Shown here: one piece after another, positions 1 to 8,499 of the stretch
How the letters are laid out: each line of letters begins with the position of its first letter
How positions within the stretch are numbered: position 1 is the first letter of the stretch
Source: an uncultured Ruminococcus sp.
GTDB taxonomy: Bacteria > Bacillota > Clostridia > Oscillospirales > Ruminococcaceae
Assembly: GCA_947627175.1 (NCBI GenBank)
Contig: CANQVA010000015.1
Location: 1 to 49,548, forward strand
Direction: 5' to 3'
DNA length: 49,548 bases
The notes under the pieces: generated by a model
What the model saw: only the letters and a program-made list of their open reading frames with translations
The model's database searches: none
Told to the model about the DNA's origin: nothing
Program-made: the position numbers and the translations under genes

Positions 1-497
1 CGATTCACGCACCGAACGCCTGACCGAATGCAATTTAGTAACTGCCATATTTCCTTCAATTTCGCTTTCATCTCGACAATATATTCATCATAAATTTTTC
101 CGTTTTTGTTGGTACGGATAGCGATTTGATTCACATTCGCTGAAAACCCTCTGATTGCTCCGATGATGCCCTCCATATCATTCTGGTCTATCATCAAGAA
201 ATGGCTTGCCTTTGCACACTCTCAGACATAGCCGGACTTCTTCATTCTGAGCAGTTCAGCCTGCCTACAAATCTGTTCCCATTCTGTGTCATTAAAGCGA
301 ATGTTCAGCGTGTGATTTTTACGCTGATTTCTGCCGTTCAGATACGCTTTTTCGTCCGCTGTCAAATCATCAAAATTGACTGTTTCAAGCATATTATCAA
401 GTTCTTCTTTCAGATTGTCACGGCTGTAATTCAAGGCGAGTTCTTCTTCGTCCTTTTGACCGTAGTCACGCCTGTAATTTTTCTCTGCCTTTGTCAT
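1..497 (-). pseudogene. mobC-like mobilisation accessory protein, nonsense-interrupted, 3' end outside window
   Basis: Relaxosome accessory proteins of this type help a relaxase nick the transfer origin of mobilisable elements. The start is the ATG at 497 (MTKAEKN), preceded by AAAGGAGAA. The first 90 or so residues are charged and end in a region with RKNHTLNIRFNDTEW, typical of the ribbon-helix-helix family. An in-frame TGA at 224-222 follows KKSGYV. Beyond it the same frame stays open to the window edge and still reads like the family (IIGAIRGFSANVNQIA), so one CGA-to-TGA change would explain the stop. The family call is from motif memory. No relaxase gene is visible because the window ends here. 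Confidence 0.72.
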
Positions 498-515
498 AAA
501 TTCTCCTTTCATTCT

Positions 516-535
516 GACCGCCTCGGCGGTCTTTT
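516..535 (+). terminator. Hairpin with T-tract
   Basis: GACCGC and GCGGTC form a six-base-pair stem around CTCG and are followed by CTTTTT. It lies just upstream of the mobC-like gene and would stop rightward transcription. Confidence 0.55.
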
Positions 536-663
536 TCTTTCGGGGGTTTTAGGGGGATTTTTCCCCTGACAAGCATCGTGGATTTGTCCGTATTTTTCAA
601 AATGCGGCACAGTCCACCGTGCTTGCAATATGAGTTTGTTCATTTTTGGGGTTTCTTACTTGT

Positions 664-688
664 ATCCGCATTTCAGCGGATTTTTTTC
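664..688 (+). terminator. Intrinsic terminator
   Basis: ATCCGC, a six-base loop and GCGGAT are followed by seven T. The rest of the 560-868 stretch shows no gene that I can support. Confidence 0.6.
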
Positions 689-868
689 TTTTGTAGCTCT
701 TGAAAATGTCCCTCTAATATATAACCGAGAATTTTGAGGTTTTGACATCAATTTTCTGAAAAGTTTACAATTTGTTCATGGTAATTTTCCCTTTCGCATA
801 GTTTCAACATTGAATTATTGTTGATGATGACGTTGACTCTATAAGGAAAAAATTTTTCAGAAAAAATA

Positions 869-897
869 TTGCTTTTTCGGGGAAGATATGGTATAAT
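869..897 (+). promoter_or_regulatory. Sigma-A type promoter of the SUKH/Syd-like gene
   Basis: TTGCTT (869-874), 17 bases, TATAAT (892-897). It is placed about 70 bases ahead of the ATG at 968. Confidence 0.6.
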
Positions 898-967
898 TGA
901 AATGATAAGCAGACAGTTGGTTTAATATTGAGACTTGAAATATGTCCCATAAAGCGGAGGTTTAATT

Positions 968-1528
968 ATGAAAAAGAGCATTACAAATGCTATGAAAGAA
1001 TACTATTCAAAAATTAAAGATTACTCTTTTTTCGCTCCAGATTATTTTGATGCTATTTCCCAAGAGATACTGTACGGATATAAAACAGGCAACTATTTAA
1101 TTAAAAAGAATTCCACTGAAAATTTTGATATTATATCCGAAAAATTTAATATCGAAGTCTCAGAAGAAATAAAAGAGTATTATTCCTACTGCCATCCGTT
1201 TATTGCAGGTCAGCATAAAATAAGTCCATATAAAACAGAAGCTATAATTTTATATTCCGCTATTAATCCAAACATTATTGATAATCTGGTTAAAGATATA
1301 GAATTTTGGATAAAATATAATCTGATTGATATAGATAAGTATTTTCCTATTGGAACTATAACTTACATCGGTTCATACGTTGTCATGGAGAGAAAAACAG
1401 GACACATTTATGTGGAATATGGTTTTGCTGATGATCCGGCAGATGATAAAGAGGGTGAATTGTATCCGATTCCTCTTGCTAAGAGTTTATCTTCTTTAAT
1501 CTGCGAATTAGAACCATACTGGCACTAA
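968..1528 (+). CDS. SUKH-superfamily (SMI1/Syd-like) protein, possible orphan immunity protein
   Basis: 186 residues with no signal peptide or membrane segment. The layout resembles the SMI1/KNR4-Syd (SUKH) fold: an N-terminal helical part, a central EEIKEYYSYCHPFIAG region, a strand pair (GTITYIGSYVVMERKTGHIYVEY) and a C-terminal helix in which a Ser-rich stretch ends in CELEPYW. Proteins of this superfamily often neutralise polymorphic toxins of contact-dependent or secreted systems, but some have other roles. No toxin gene is next to it. AGCGGAGG precedes the ATG by about 9 bases. The gene is AT-rich and sits among mobile-element remains, so acquisition by transfer is plausible. The family assignment is moderate and the partner is unknown. 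Confidence 0.55.
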   Translation: MKKSITNAMKEYYSKIKDYSFFAPDYFDAISQEILYGYKTGNYLIKKNSTENFDIISEKFNIEVSEEIKEYYSYCHPFIAGQHKISPYKTEAIILYSAINPNIIDNLVKDIEFWIKYNLIDIDKYFPIGTITYIGSYVVMERKTGHIYVEYGFADDPADDKEGELYPIPLAKSLSSLICELEPYWH

Positions 1529-1570
1529 ATAGTCTGATTTTCGTATCTGTAAAATAATATACTCCTATCC

Positions 1571-1602
1571 AATGCAGAGCCACACTAGTTCTGCATTTTT
1601 TA
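1571..1602 (+). terminator. Intrinsic terminator after the SUKH/Syd-like gene
   Basis: AATGCAGA (1571-1578) pairs perfectly with TCTGCATT (1590-1597), followed by a short T-run. Confidence 0.75.
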
Positions 1603-1764
1603 TGTCCGATTCAAAATTCCCCATAACAATTTCACGATAAGAAAAGTTATATGGCGCACTCAATTTCGTGCGCAATGCGAATAGACAAATCAGCGAAACT
1701 GCGCTATAATTTTTAATATAGACTGAATATTTCAGCTTGCAAAAATAGGAATGGTGGTGATACT

Positions 1765-2055
1765 ATGATTTCAACTGCGGAAAAGCTATCTAGACTTGAA
1801 ACTAAAATCAAAAAACAGAAAGCGGCTATCGCTGAAGAAACTAAAAAACTCAATGCGGACTTGGCGGAATATGACAAGCTCTGTTTGCTGGCTCTTGCCG
1901 ACAAATTCAAGCTGAAAGGCAAGGACTTGTTCACGGCAATTGAGCGTGAACATGAACAGCTTGAAAAGCTGAAAAAGAATGTCCCAGAAAGTGATGCCGA
2001 AACGCTCAGACAGACTTCTTTATTTGATGATGATGCCAATCCGTTTGAGGGCTGA
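1765..2055 (+). CDS. Small coiled-coil protein of a mobile element
   Basis: 96 residues, very rich in Lys, Glu, Ala and Leu. Residues 1 to about 70 are a predicted coiled coil (KLSRLETKIKKQKAAIAEETKK), and the acidic tail is SLFDDDANPFEG. GGTGGTG lies upstream of the ATG. I do not recognise a named family. Position just ahead of a TnpW-like ORF and a serine recombinase fragment suggests a cargo or regulatory gene of the same Tn4451/CTn-like element. A long minus-strand ORF over the same bases is rejected as a shadow. Confidence 0.55.
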   Translation: MISTAEKLSRLETKIKKQKAAIAEETKKLNADLAEYDKLCLLALADKFKLKGKDLFTAIEREHEQLEKLKKNVPESDAETLRQTSLFDDDANPFEG

Positions 2056-2139
2056 ATTTCGGCAAATATGAGGAAGAAAATGCGAAATCCTCAAATTCCA
2101 AATGCGTAGAGATAGATAAGCTAAAGGAGAAAATTCGCT

Positions 2140-2319
2140 ATGAATGATGAAAAAAGTATTGAAAAAATGGACGGCAAAACGGCTGAATATACCATCAATG
2201 GTATCAGGGTTAAGGTGACTTATCCCGATAGTGTGAATGAAACACTCAGGCAGTATAAAATGTATGATATTTTTATTGGTGCAATCCGCCGTAATGAAAC
2301 AGGAAAATTTTCTGAATAA
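2140..2319 (+). CDS. 59-residue TnpW-like transposon protein
   Basis: The ATG at 2140 is preceded by AAAGGAGAAA. The 59-residue product has a short polar N-terminus and then a small beta-type segment (AEYTINGIRVKVTYP) followed by a helix. Small proteins of this build lie just ahead of the large serine recombinase in Tn4451-like elements, where they are annotated as TnpW and have no known function. The match rests on size, position and the pattern of the beta strand, so it is tentative. Confidence 0.45.
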   Translation: MNDEKSIEKMDGKTAEYTINGIRVKVTYPDSVNETLRQYKMYDIFIGAIRRNETGKFSE

Positions 2320-2362
2320 TTTAGAAAATTTTTCAAAAAACTATTGCAATTGGAGGTCAACA

Positions 2363-2782
2363 ATGAAGAAATCAAGTAAGGTTAAGAATGGAATTACGGC
2401 GATTTATGTACGCCGTTCGGTGAGCGATAAGGACAAGGGCAACAATTCCCTTTCAATCGCTGCACAAAAGGAGGAATGTATCAGGTTCGTGGGAGATTGT
2501 GAGTACAAAATCTACTGCGATGACGGAAAAAGTGCGAAAGATGTTCAGCACAGACTACAATTCATGGCAATGATGCAGGATGCCCATGACGGTTTAATCA
2601 GCAGAATTGTTGTGAAAAAGTACGACAGATTTTCTCGAAATATGAGGGAATATCTGAATATTTCAGATGAATTGGACTACACTTATGGAGATACATTCAA
2701 AGCAGTTGTTTCCGATATAATTATACTTCAAATATTACAAGACATCAAAAGTAACTTTCGTTCAAGGCTGTTTTTTGATTGA
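2363..2782 (+). pseudogene. TnpX-like large serine recombinase, truncated after the catalytic domain start
   Basis: Large serine recombinases excise and insert mobilisable transposons. The ATG at 2363 follows TTGGAGG. The N-terminal resolvase motifs are present: AIYVRRSVSDK with the catalytic Ser, and VVKKYDRFSRNMREYLNISDELD. About 110 residues in, after ELD, the sequence loses all family resemblance and reaches a stop at 2782. Full-length members have roughly 500-700 residues, so the DNA-binding and zinc-ribbon parts are missing. An ISAs1-type transposase remnant starts immediately downstream, which suggests that insertion or a later deletion removed the rest. It cannot be active as encoded. 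Confidence 0.75.
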
Positions 2783-3103
2783 TATTTTCTCAATCAAACA
2801 AATAAGTAAAGAACCGTCCCGTCCTCTGATCAGTTGTGAGGGGACGGTTCTCTTTTTGTCATAATGCGGAGAAAAATATAAAAAATGTCCAGGGCAACAA
2901 CATTTACTCAGGAAATTTATATTCAGCGGAGAATTATTTTTCCTTGCACGGGCGGCATCTTCTCTGAAAATCACATCCAGACACCAATGAAGCTGATTTT
3001 CAATAGACCAATGTTTCCGGACTGCATACGCAAATTCATGGATATCTGTCTCTGAAAAATTAAATGCTGTTGCCCTGAAGTTTTCATATAATATCATTGA
3101 CAT
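2762..3103 (-). pseudogene. ISAs1-family transposase, C-terminal remnant
   Basis: The segment EFAYAVRKHWSIENQLHWCLDVIFREDAARARK is a characteristic C-terminal block of ISAs1-type DDE transposases; the quoted words HWSIE, LHWCLDV and FREDA are its key parts. The upstream catalytic core is absent, and after NNSPLNINFLSK the frame runs into unrelated Cys/His-rich sequence, which indicates a frameshift. The remnant is bounded by the truncated recombinase on one side and the pectate lyase promoter on the other. I see no clear terminal inverted repeats or target duplication. Confidence 0.7.
2810..2857 (+). terminator. Strong hairpin terminator
   Basis: AGAACCGTCCC (2810-2820) pairs with GGGACGGTTCT (2841-2851), followed by CTTTTT. 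It lies inside the ISAs1 remnant and insulates the pectate lyase gene from upstream transcription. Confidence 0.75.
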
Positions 3104-3125
3104 TTTCTACAAAATATGATATAAT
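3097..3125 (+). promoter_or_regulatory. Consensus promoter of the pectate lyase gene
   Basis: TTGACA (3097-3102), exactly 17 bases, TATAAT (3120-3125). Both hexamers are perfect, so strong sigma-A transcription is expected. It begins at the edge of the transposase remnant. Confidence 0.85.
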
Positions 3126-3159
3126 GCACTTATAAAATTTATAAAGGAGGACGTTTATT

Positions 3160-5994
3160 ATGAAACACCTGAAAAGAATGAAACGAATGTTATTTTTTTC
3201 TTTCATTCTGCTTTCTGCGTTGCTTCTGCCTTTGTTCAGTTATAGCAACGCATCGTTTTCTGCGTTTGCAATTTCAACAGATTATCCCGTTCAGCTGATG
3301 AATATTGCAGACAAGAATAATTCAAATGTGCTTTCTGAAAATGGAACTGCTGATGGTTCTACACTTTCATTAAAAGCACTCGGCAATGACCTTTCACCCT
3401 CATGGCGTTTTGACAGAGTGAATCAGGACTCAAACGGCACTTTTTTCAAAATATGCAGTGCCGAATCAGGCAGACTTCTTACACCTGCAAATTATAATGT
3501 AAAAGCCGGAACAAGTGTTATTATGTATGGCAGTGAGTCTCATCAGTCACAGCACTGGTATATTATACCTGTAAAGAATGACCATCTCGGAAATAATCTG
3601 CTTTATAAGATTGTCAACTACTCCGACACATCTCTTGCACTTACTCAGGGAAAAGCGGGAGTTACACTTGAAAAATATACAGGTGCAGATAGTCAGTTAT
3701 GGTTACTTAATTCCGACGGTTTGCAAGGTTTTGCAGGTTACTGCAATGATGACGGAACGGGCAATGTAAAAGCCGGAAATATTGGCGGTATTTTTGGTGA
3801 AACTATTGAAGTTTCGACTTTTGACGAACTTAAAAAATATGCTGAATCTGATACACCTTATACTATTGTTGTTACAAGCAATATAAAGGTGACAGACCTC
3901 AATATGAACGGAACAAGGTATATGTGTTCCGCCGGTAGAATTTACGTTCGCAATAACAAAACGATTATAGGCAGTTATAACGCTCATACGCTTTTTAATG
4001 TACAATTCTGTACTGCTACTCAAAAAGGCATAGGAAACAATGTAATTATAAAGAATTTTGAAATGCAACATGATGCAGAATCAAACAACAACGATTCAAT
4101 AGTATGTTATTTTGGTTCAGGCGAAAATTTATGGGTTGACCATGTAACATTTACAGGTCATAAAAATCACGGTTATGCACCGAAAACAGGTCAGGTTGAT
4201 GAAGATAAATTCCTTGCCTGCTGTTATGATGCTGATTACTGTACAGTTTCAGACTGTTCATTCGGAGAACATAAATACGGTCTTATTCTCGGTTATCCCT
4301 CAGACGATGAAAACAGCAAAAAAAATTATGATGGTTTCCCAAGAATGACACTTCTTTCAAATAATTTCAACGGTTGTGAAACAAGAGGCCCCGGGCTTAT
4401 GAGATGGGGTTATTTCCACTCATTCAACAATTATGTAAATAATTTCAGCATGGCATATACAGTACATAGCGGAAGTGATATTTATGCTGAAAACTGCTAT
4501 TATGAAAATGGCGGAAATGTTATATGTGACTGGAATTCTATTACATATGCAGGGGCATATGCTGAAAGCGGTTCAAAGTTCTCAAACTGTAGCAGAACTG
4601 TTCAGGGCGAAGGTACGGCAAGTAATCCCAGCTATTCAATGGCAAGCAAATGGCGACCGTTTTCAAATTACGACTATAAAAAACTTACAGCAGATGAGGC
4701 AAAGACTTATTGTACATCTTACAGCGGTTGTCAGTCATCGAATGGAAAAGTAAAATATATACGCTTTTCAAAAGACGGTGTTCCGAGTGCAGGATTTACA
4801 AGTATGCCGAGCGGTGAAATGACAACAACTACAACAACTAAACAGACAACGACTACTACAACAAATACTACTGCACCAATACCTGCAAAACTTGCTGAAG
4901 AGGCATACCGTATAAAGAATGCCGATTCAGGTCTTTATATGCAGGTGTCAGACGCAAAGGCAGAAAATGGTGCAAACGTTCAGCAATGGGGAAGTGATGG
5001 TACAGGCGTACATGATATTTGGAAGATGTTCAGTGCGGGTGACGGATATTATTATATTGCTTCATGCGTTGGTGACGGCGGAACTTATGTACTTGATGTT
5101 GCAGGAAAAAAGACTGATAACGGCACAAATATTGATATATATAAATATAACAGTAGTGCAAATCAGCAGTTTATGCTTACTGAAAACAGCGACGGCAGTT
5201 ATAAAATACGCACAAAAGTTTCCGGCGGAAAATCTGCTGTAGAAGTAATAAATGCTGATAAAAATTCAGGTGCAAATATTCAGGAATGGGAAGTAAACGG
5301 TGCAGCCTGTCAGAATTGGATTTTTGAACCCGTTGCAGATTCAGGTTGTGTAATGGACGAAAATGTTGTATATACATTTGAAAATGCTAATTCCGGAATG
5401 GTTATGGACATTGAAAACGGTCTTATGGCAGATAATACAAATGTTCGCCAATGGGGTTCAAATGGCTATAACTGTCAGAAATGGGTGCTGAAATCTTTTG
5501 GTTCGGGAAATTACTATTGGATTCGTTCAGCAGAGGACGAAAATTATGTTTTAAAGGCTGACGGTAATTCAGGCGATGCAAACATCAGTATAACAACATA
5601 TTCCACAAAAGATAGTTCTCAATTATTCCGCTTTACAAAAAATCTTGACGGCACATATAGTATTACAACACGTGCATCAAGGGACAACTGCGTTATTGAT
5701 ATTGATTCATCATCAAAGGAAAATGGTGCAAACGTACAGCAGGGAGAAAGAAACGGTAATATCTCTCAGAAGTGGAATATTATTACAGAGGAAAAACCGA
5801 TTGTAAAAGATGTTTCAGGCGACGTGAACAATGACGGAGAATACACAGTTGCAGATATTGTATTATTGCAAAAATGGATTCTTGCAGTTAAAGATACGAA
5901 ACTTGAAAATTGGAAAGCAGCCGACCTTAATAATGATAATGTTTTAGATTCTTTTGATTTGGTTATGATGAGAAAACTTTTAACTGAAAAGTAA
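3160..5994 (+). CDS. Secreted PL1-type pectate lyase with ricin-like CBMs and a dockerin
   Basis: 944 residues, predicted to cleave pectin or polygalacturonate by beta-elimination at the cell surface. Order: signal peptide (about 1-37); N-terminal ricin-type beta-trefoil (about 45-185); right-handed beta-helix PL1 domain (about 205-530); Thr-rich linker (553-573); two further ricin-type (CBM13-like) modules with QW motifs (about 582-730 and 735-880); and a C-terminal dockerin (885-944) with two calcium loops, DVNNDGEYTVAD and DLNNDNVLDSFD. The beta-helix shows the asparagine-rich turns typical of PL1 (VDHVTFTGHKN). The usual RxPxxR catalytic motif appears as R409-G-P-G-L-M-R415, one residue longer. 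GGAGG precedes the ATG. The dockerin implies attachment to a cellulosome scaffold. The lyase family is a confident call; the substrate is inferred. Confidence 0.88.
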   Translation: MKHLKRMKRMLFFSFILLSALLLPLFSYSNASFSAFAISTDYPVQLMNIADKNNSNVLSENGTADGSTLSLKALGNDLSPSWRFDRVNQDSNGTFFKICSAESGRLLTPANYNVKAGTSVIMYGSESHQSQHWYIIPVKNDHLGNNLLYKIVNYSDTSLALTQGKAGVTLEKYTGADSQLWLLNSDGLQGFAGYCNDDGTGNVKAGNIGGIFGETIEVSTFDELKKYAESDTPYTIVVTSNIKVTDLNMNGTRYMCSAGRIYVRNNKTIIGSYNAHTLFNVQFCTATQKGIGNNVIIKNFEMQHDAESNNNDSIVCYFGSGENLWVDHVTFTGHKNHGYAPKTGQVDEDKFLACCYDADYCTVSDCSFGEHKYGLILGYPSDDENSKKNYDGFPRMTLLSNNFNGCETRGPGLMRWGYFHSFNNYVNNFSMAYTVHSGSDIYAENCYYENGGNVICDWNSITYAGAYAESGSKFSNCSRTVQGEGTASNPSYSMASKWRPFSNYDYKKLTADEAKTYCTSYSGCQSSNGKVKYIRFSKDGVPSAGFTSMPSGEMTTTTTTKQTTTTTTNTTAPIPAKLAEEAYRIKNADSGLYMQVSDAKAENGANVQQWGSDGTGVHDIWKMFSAGDGYYYIASCVGDGGTYVLDVAGKKTDNGTNIDIYKYNSSANQQFMLTENSDGSYKIRTKVSGGKSAVEVINADKNSGANIQEWEVNGAACQNWIFEPVADSGCVMDENVVYTFENANSGMVMDIENGLMADNTNVRQWGSNGYNCQKWVLKSFGSGNYYWIRSAEDENYVLKADGNSGDANISITTYSTKDSSQLFRFTKNLDGTYSITTRASRDNCVIDIDSSSKENGANVQQGERNGNISQKWNIITEEKPIVKDVSGDVNNDGEYTVADIVLLQKWILAVKDTKLENWKAADLNNDNVLDSFDLVMMRKLLTEK

Positions 5995-6011
5995 AAAAAC
6001 GATAATTATGT

Positions 6012-6048
6012 AAAATAGCCCTCACTTAATAGGTGAGGGCTATTTTTG
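6012..6048 (+). terminator. Intrinsic terminator after the pectate lyase gene
   Basis: A perfect 14-base-pair stem (6012-6025 with 6033-6046) with a seven-base loop. Its GC-rich core is GCCCTCAC/GTGAGGGC, and it ends in a T-run. Confidence 0.9.
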
Positions 6049-6067
6049 TGTTTCTGCATAAATGGTA

Positions 6068-6096
6068 TTGACAATGTGTTAAAAAGTTTGTATAAT
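6068..6096 (+). promoter_or_regulatory. Consensus promoter of the LRR/transglutaminase gene
   Basis: TTGACA (6068-6073), 17 bases, TATAAT (6091-6096). Transcription would start near 6102-6104, which helps decide the start codon of the next gene. Confidence 0.85.
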
Positions 6097-6116
6097 ATAA
6101 AATGGAGGTGTTTAAA

Positions 6117-8480
6117 TTGAAATCATTAAAAAGAAATATTGCATTTATACTTGCTCTTTCAGTCTGCTTTTCGGGGGGAAAAGCAGTCTGCGGATATTAT
6201 TCTGAAAATGCCGTCGTTGCCTGTGCAGAAAAAGAAAAAATTTCAGGTGACTGGAGTTATATCGTTTATGATAAGATAGATGGCGTATGCGATACTCCAT
6301 GTGCGGAACTTACAGGATATAATCCGGAAATATATTCTAACGCTGTTGATATTCCGTCTGAAATTGATAAATACCCGGTTGTAAGCATTTCAGGTGAAGT
6401 ATTTAATGGAATAAAATTTTCTGATATTTATATTCCGTCGTCAATAAAGCGTTTCGGAAAGGGATTTGAAGAAAGTGTAATTAAAGCTGATTCAGTGATG
6501 ATTGACTATAAATTTGAGTTTAGAAATCGCATAACCGACAAATCAGATTCATTGAGTACGGAAGAACGTATAATTAACGGTATGGAGATGACTTCATATA
6601 TATCATACGAAGAAGAGGAATATATTGAAATTCCCGAAACTGTTGCAGGAGTTCCCGTAACTGCTTTAGGCGATTGGGTATTTTCCGAAAATAAGAATAT
6701 AAAATCCGTAAAGATACCTGATACAGTCTGTTATTTTGGAACATATGTATTTAGCAAATCGTCATTGCAGTCTGTGAATATTCCTGAATCACTTAAAGTT
6801 ATTCCAAGCAATACTTTTGCTGAATGTAAAAATCTTAAATCGGTGGTATTTCATGATAATTTGCTTGTTGCGAACAGTGCTTTTAAAGGTACTGATATTA
6901 CTGTTCCTGAAAATGTGTACTTATCAGAAAACACTCTTTTTGTCAGCAATTCATACGGAATAATCACTAAGAAATCAGGTTCTTTTGATATGTCGGTAAC
7001 ATATAATATAGATACAAATGAATACGAAGCGGAAGTTATGTCATATGATGCGGATTCAATATCCGAAAAAAATGCAGAGATTGTAATTCCCGATTATTTT
7101 CTTGATATTCCGATAACAAAGGTCAATGAACATTTTTTTGATAAATGCAATGATGCCGATATAGAAATTAGTGCTGTGACTTTTCCGTCAGGAGTTACGA
7201 AAATATGGAATTTCGGTCTGAAAAATCCGTCGGCACTTAAAAGTGTGACTATAAAAGGGCAAAATGTTCTGATAAATTCAGGAACTTTCAAAAACAGTGG
7301 AATTGAAGAAATAATTCTGAATGGTTCATGTACTTTACAGTCAGATGCATTTGCAGAATGCAGAAACCTTAAAAGAGTTGAATTTACAGGCGAATCTCCG
7401 ATTGTTAAAATAGGTAATAACGCTTTCAGAAATTGTGAAGTTCTTGAGGAAATTGTTTTTCCTGACAATGTGAATCTGGAAATGAATATAGATTCGCTTG
7501 GATATTGTAAAAGCCTGAAAGAACTTGTACTTAATGGTAAGATAAAAGTAAATTCAAATGCTTGTCGTGGCTGTGACAGTCTTAAAAAAATCACACTCAA
7601 AGGCGACGTTGAACTTTTTGTTAATTCATTTGCTGATAATCACGCTCTCACTGATATTATAATTGATACGGGAAAAGTTATAGAAGGCAGTGCTTTCAAT
7701 GGCTGTGACAGTCTGAAAAATATAAATTCCGTTCCCGTCTTTGATACTGAAACAAAAAGTTTCCGTCCTGAAATAGCAGACTTTATTATGGAAAGTTTTA
7801 ACGGGGCTGACAATGTAGGTTTTATCAATCTTTATATTCAGGCAGAAACAGACAAATTCATTGACCGGTATATAGACGACAGTATGAACGATATGCAGAA
7901 AATAAAGACTGTTCATGACTGGGTGTGCAGTAATGTAAGTTATGACTATGAAACGACTATAAAGCCGAAAAATCACAATGATGCATCTGTTTTTATGAAT
8001 GATTCTTCCGTGTGCGAGGGATATGCGAGATGTTATAATATTATTCTGAATGCAGTCGGAATTGAAACATACTATGTAATGAGTGAAAATCACACATGGA
8101 ATATAGTTAAAATAGGTGGTCATTATTTCCATACTGACACAACGTGGGACGATGGCGAAGAAATTTCATATGACTGGTTTCTTAAATCCGATGCTGAAAT
8201 GAAAGCTGAAACATATTCTCATGCGTCATGGAAATTGAATGTTCCCTCTCCGCTTCATAGTTTTCAGGGTGAGGAACTTCCTGTTTGTGAGTACAGCATG
8301 GGTGACATGAACACCGACGGCGAGGTAAATATAGCTGACCTTGTTGAAATGAACAAATATATTGTCGGAAAATCGTCAATAAGCGGAAATGACATTGTAC
8401 TTTCCGATTTGAATTATGACGGAGTAACCGATGTTTTTGATATGGTATGTATGAGAAAAATAGTGGCAGATATTAAATAA
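6117..8480 (+). CDS. Secreted LRR (BspA-like) protein with transglutaminase-like domain and dockerin
   Basis: 787 residues from the TTG at 6117. The in-frame ATG at 6102 lies on the expected transcription start and next to the GGAGGTG ribosome site (6104-6110), so the TTG with 6-base spacing is preferred. A signal peptide (MKSLKRNIAFILALSVC) is followed by many BspA-type leucine-rich repeats (units like SIKRF, FAECKNLKSV, GCDSLKKI) to about residue 565. Next is a transglutaminase-like domain with a plausible triad: Cys633 (SVCEGYA), His659 (NHTW), Asp674 (DTTW). A dockerin closes the protein (DMNTDGEVNIAD, DLNYDGVTDVFD). The transglutaminase-like fold may act as a cysteine protease or crosslinker; the substrate is unknown. 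The pairing with the pectate lyase suggests another cellulosome-anchored component. Confidence 0.83.
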   Translation: MKSLKRNIAFILALSVCFSGGKAVCGYYSENAVVACAEKEKISGDWSYIVYDKIDGVCDTPCAELTGYNPEIYSNAVDIPSEIDKYPVVSISGEVFNGIKFSDIYIPSSIKRFGKGFEESVIKADSVMIDYKFEFRNRITDKSDSLSTEERIINGMEMTSYISYEEEEYIEIPETVAGVPVTALGDWVFSENKNIKSVKIPDTVCYFGTYVFSKSSLQSVNIPESLKVIPSNTFAECKNLKSVVFHDNLLVANSAFKGTDITVPENVYLSENTLFVSNSYGIITKKSGSFDMSVTYNIDTNEYEAEVMSYDADSISEKNAEIVIPDYFLDIPITKVNEHFFDKCNDADIEISAVTFPSGVTKIWNFGLKNPSALKSVTIKGQNVLINSGTFKNSGIEEIILNGSCTLQSDAFAECRNLKRVEFTGESPIVKIGNNAFRNCEVLEEIVFPDNVNLEMNIDSLGYCKSLKELVLNGKIKVNSNACRGCDSLKKITLKGDVELFVNSFADNHALTDIIIDTGKVIEGSAFNGCDSLKNINSVPVFDTETKSFRPEIADFIMESFNGADNVGFINLYIQAETDKFIDRYIDDSMNDMQKIKTVHDWVCSNVSYDYETTIKPKNHNDASVFMNDSSVCEGYARCYNIILNAVGIETYYVMSENHTWNIVKIGGHYFHTDTTWDDGEEISYDWFLKSDAEMKAETYSHASWKLNVPSPLHSFQGEELPVCEYSMGDMNTDGEVNIADLVEMNKYIVGKSSISGNDIVLSDLNYDGVTDVFDMVCMRKIVADIK

Positions 8481-8499
8481 AAAAGGAGAAGATATTATT

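Noticed and set aside
201..569. Plus-strand ORF opposite the mobC-like gene
   Set aside because: No ribosome site; the minus frame has clear family motifs and the plus frame is low-complexity Phe/Cys-rich sequence.
1713..2039. Minus-strand Ser-rich ORF
   Set aside because: It is the complement of the Lys/Glu-rich coiled-coil gene, which has a ribosome site and element context.
6102..6116. ATG at 6102 as start of the LRR gene
   Set aside because: It would overlap the ribosome site and sit at the transcript start; the TTG at 6117 fits better.
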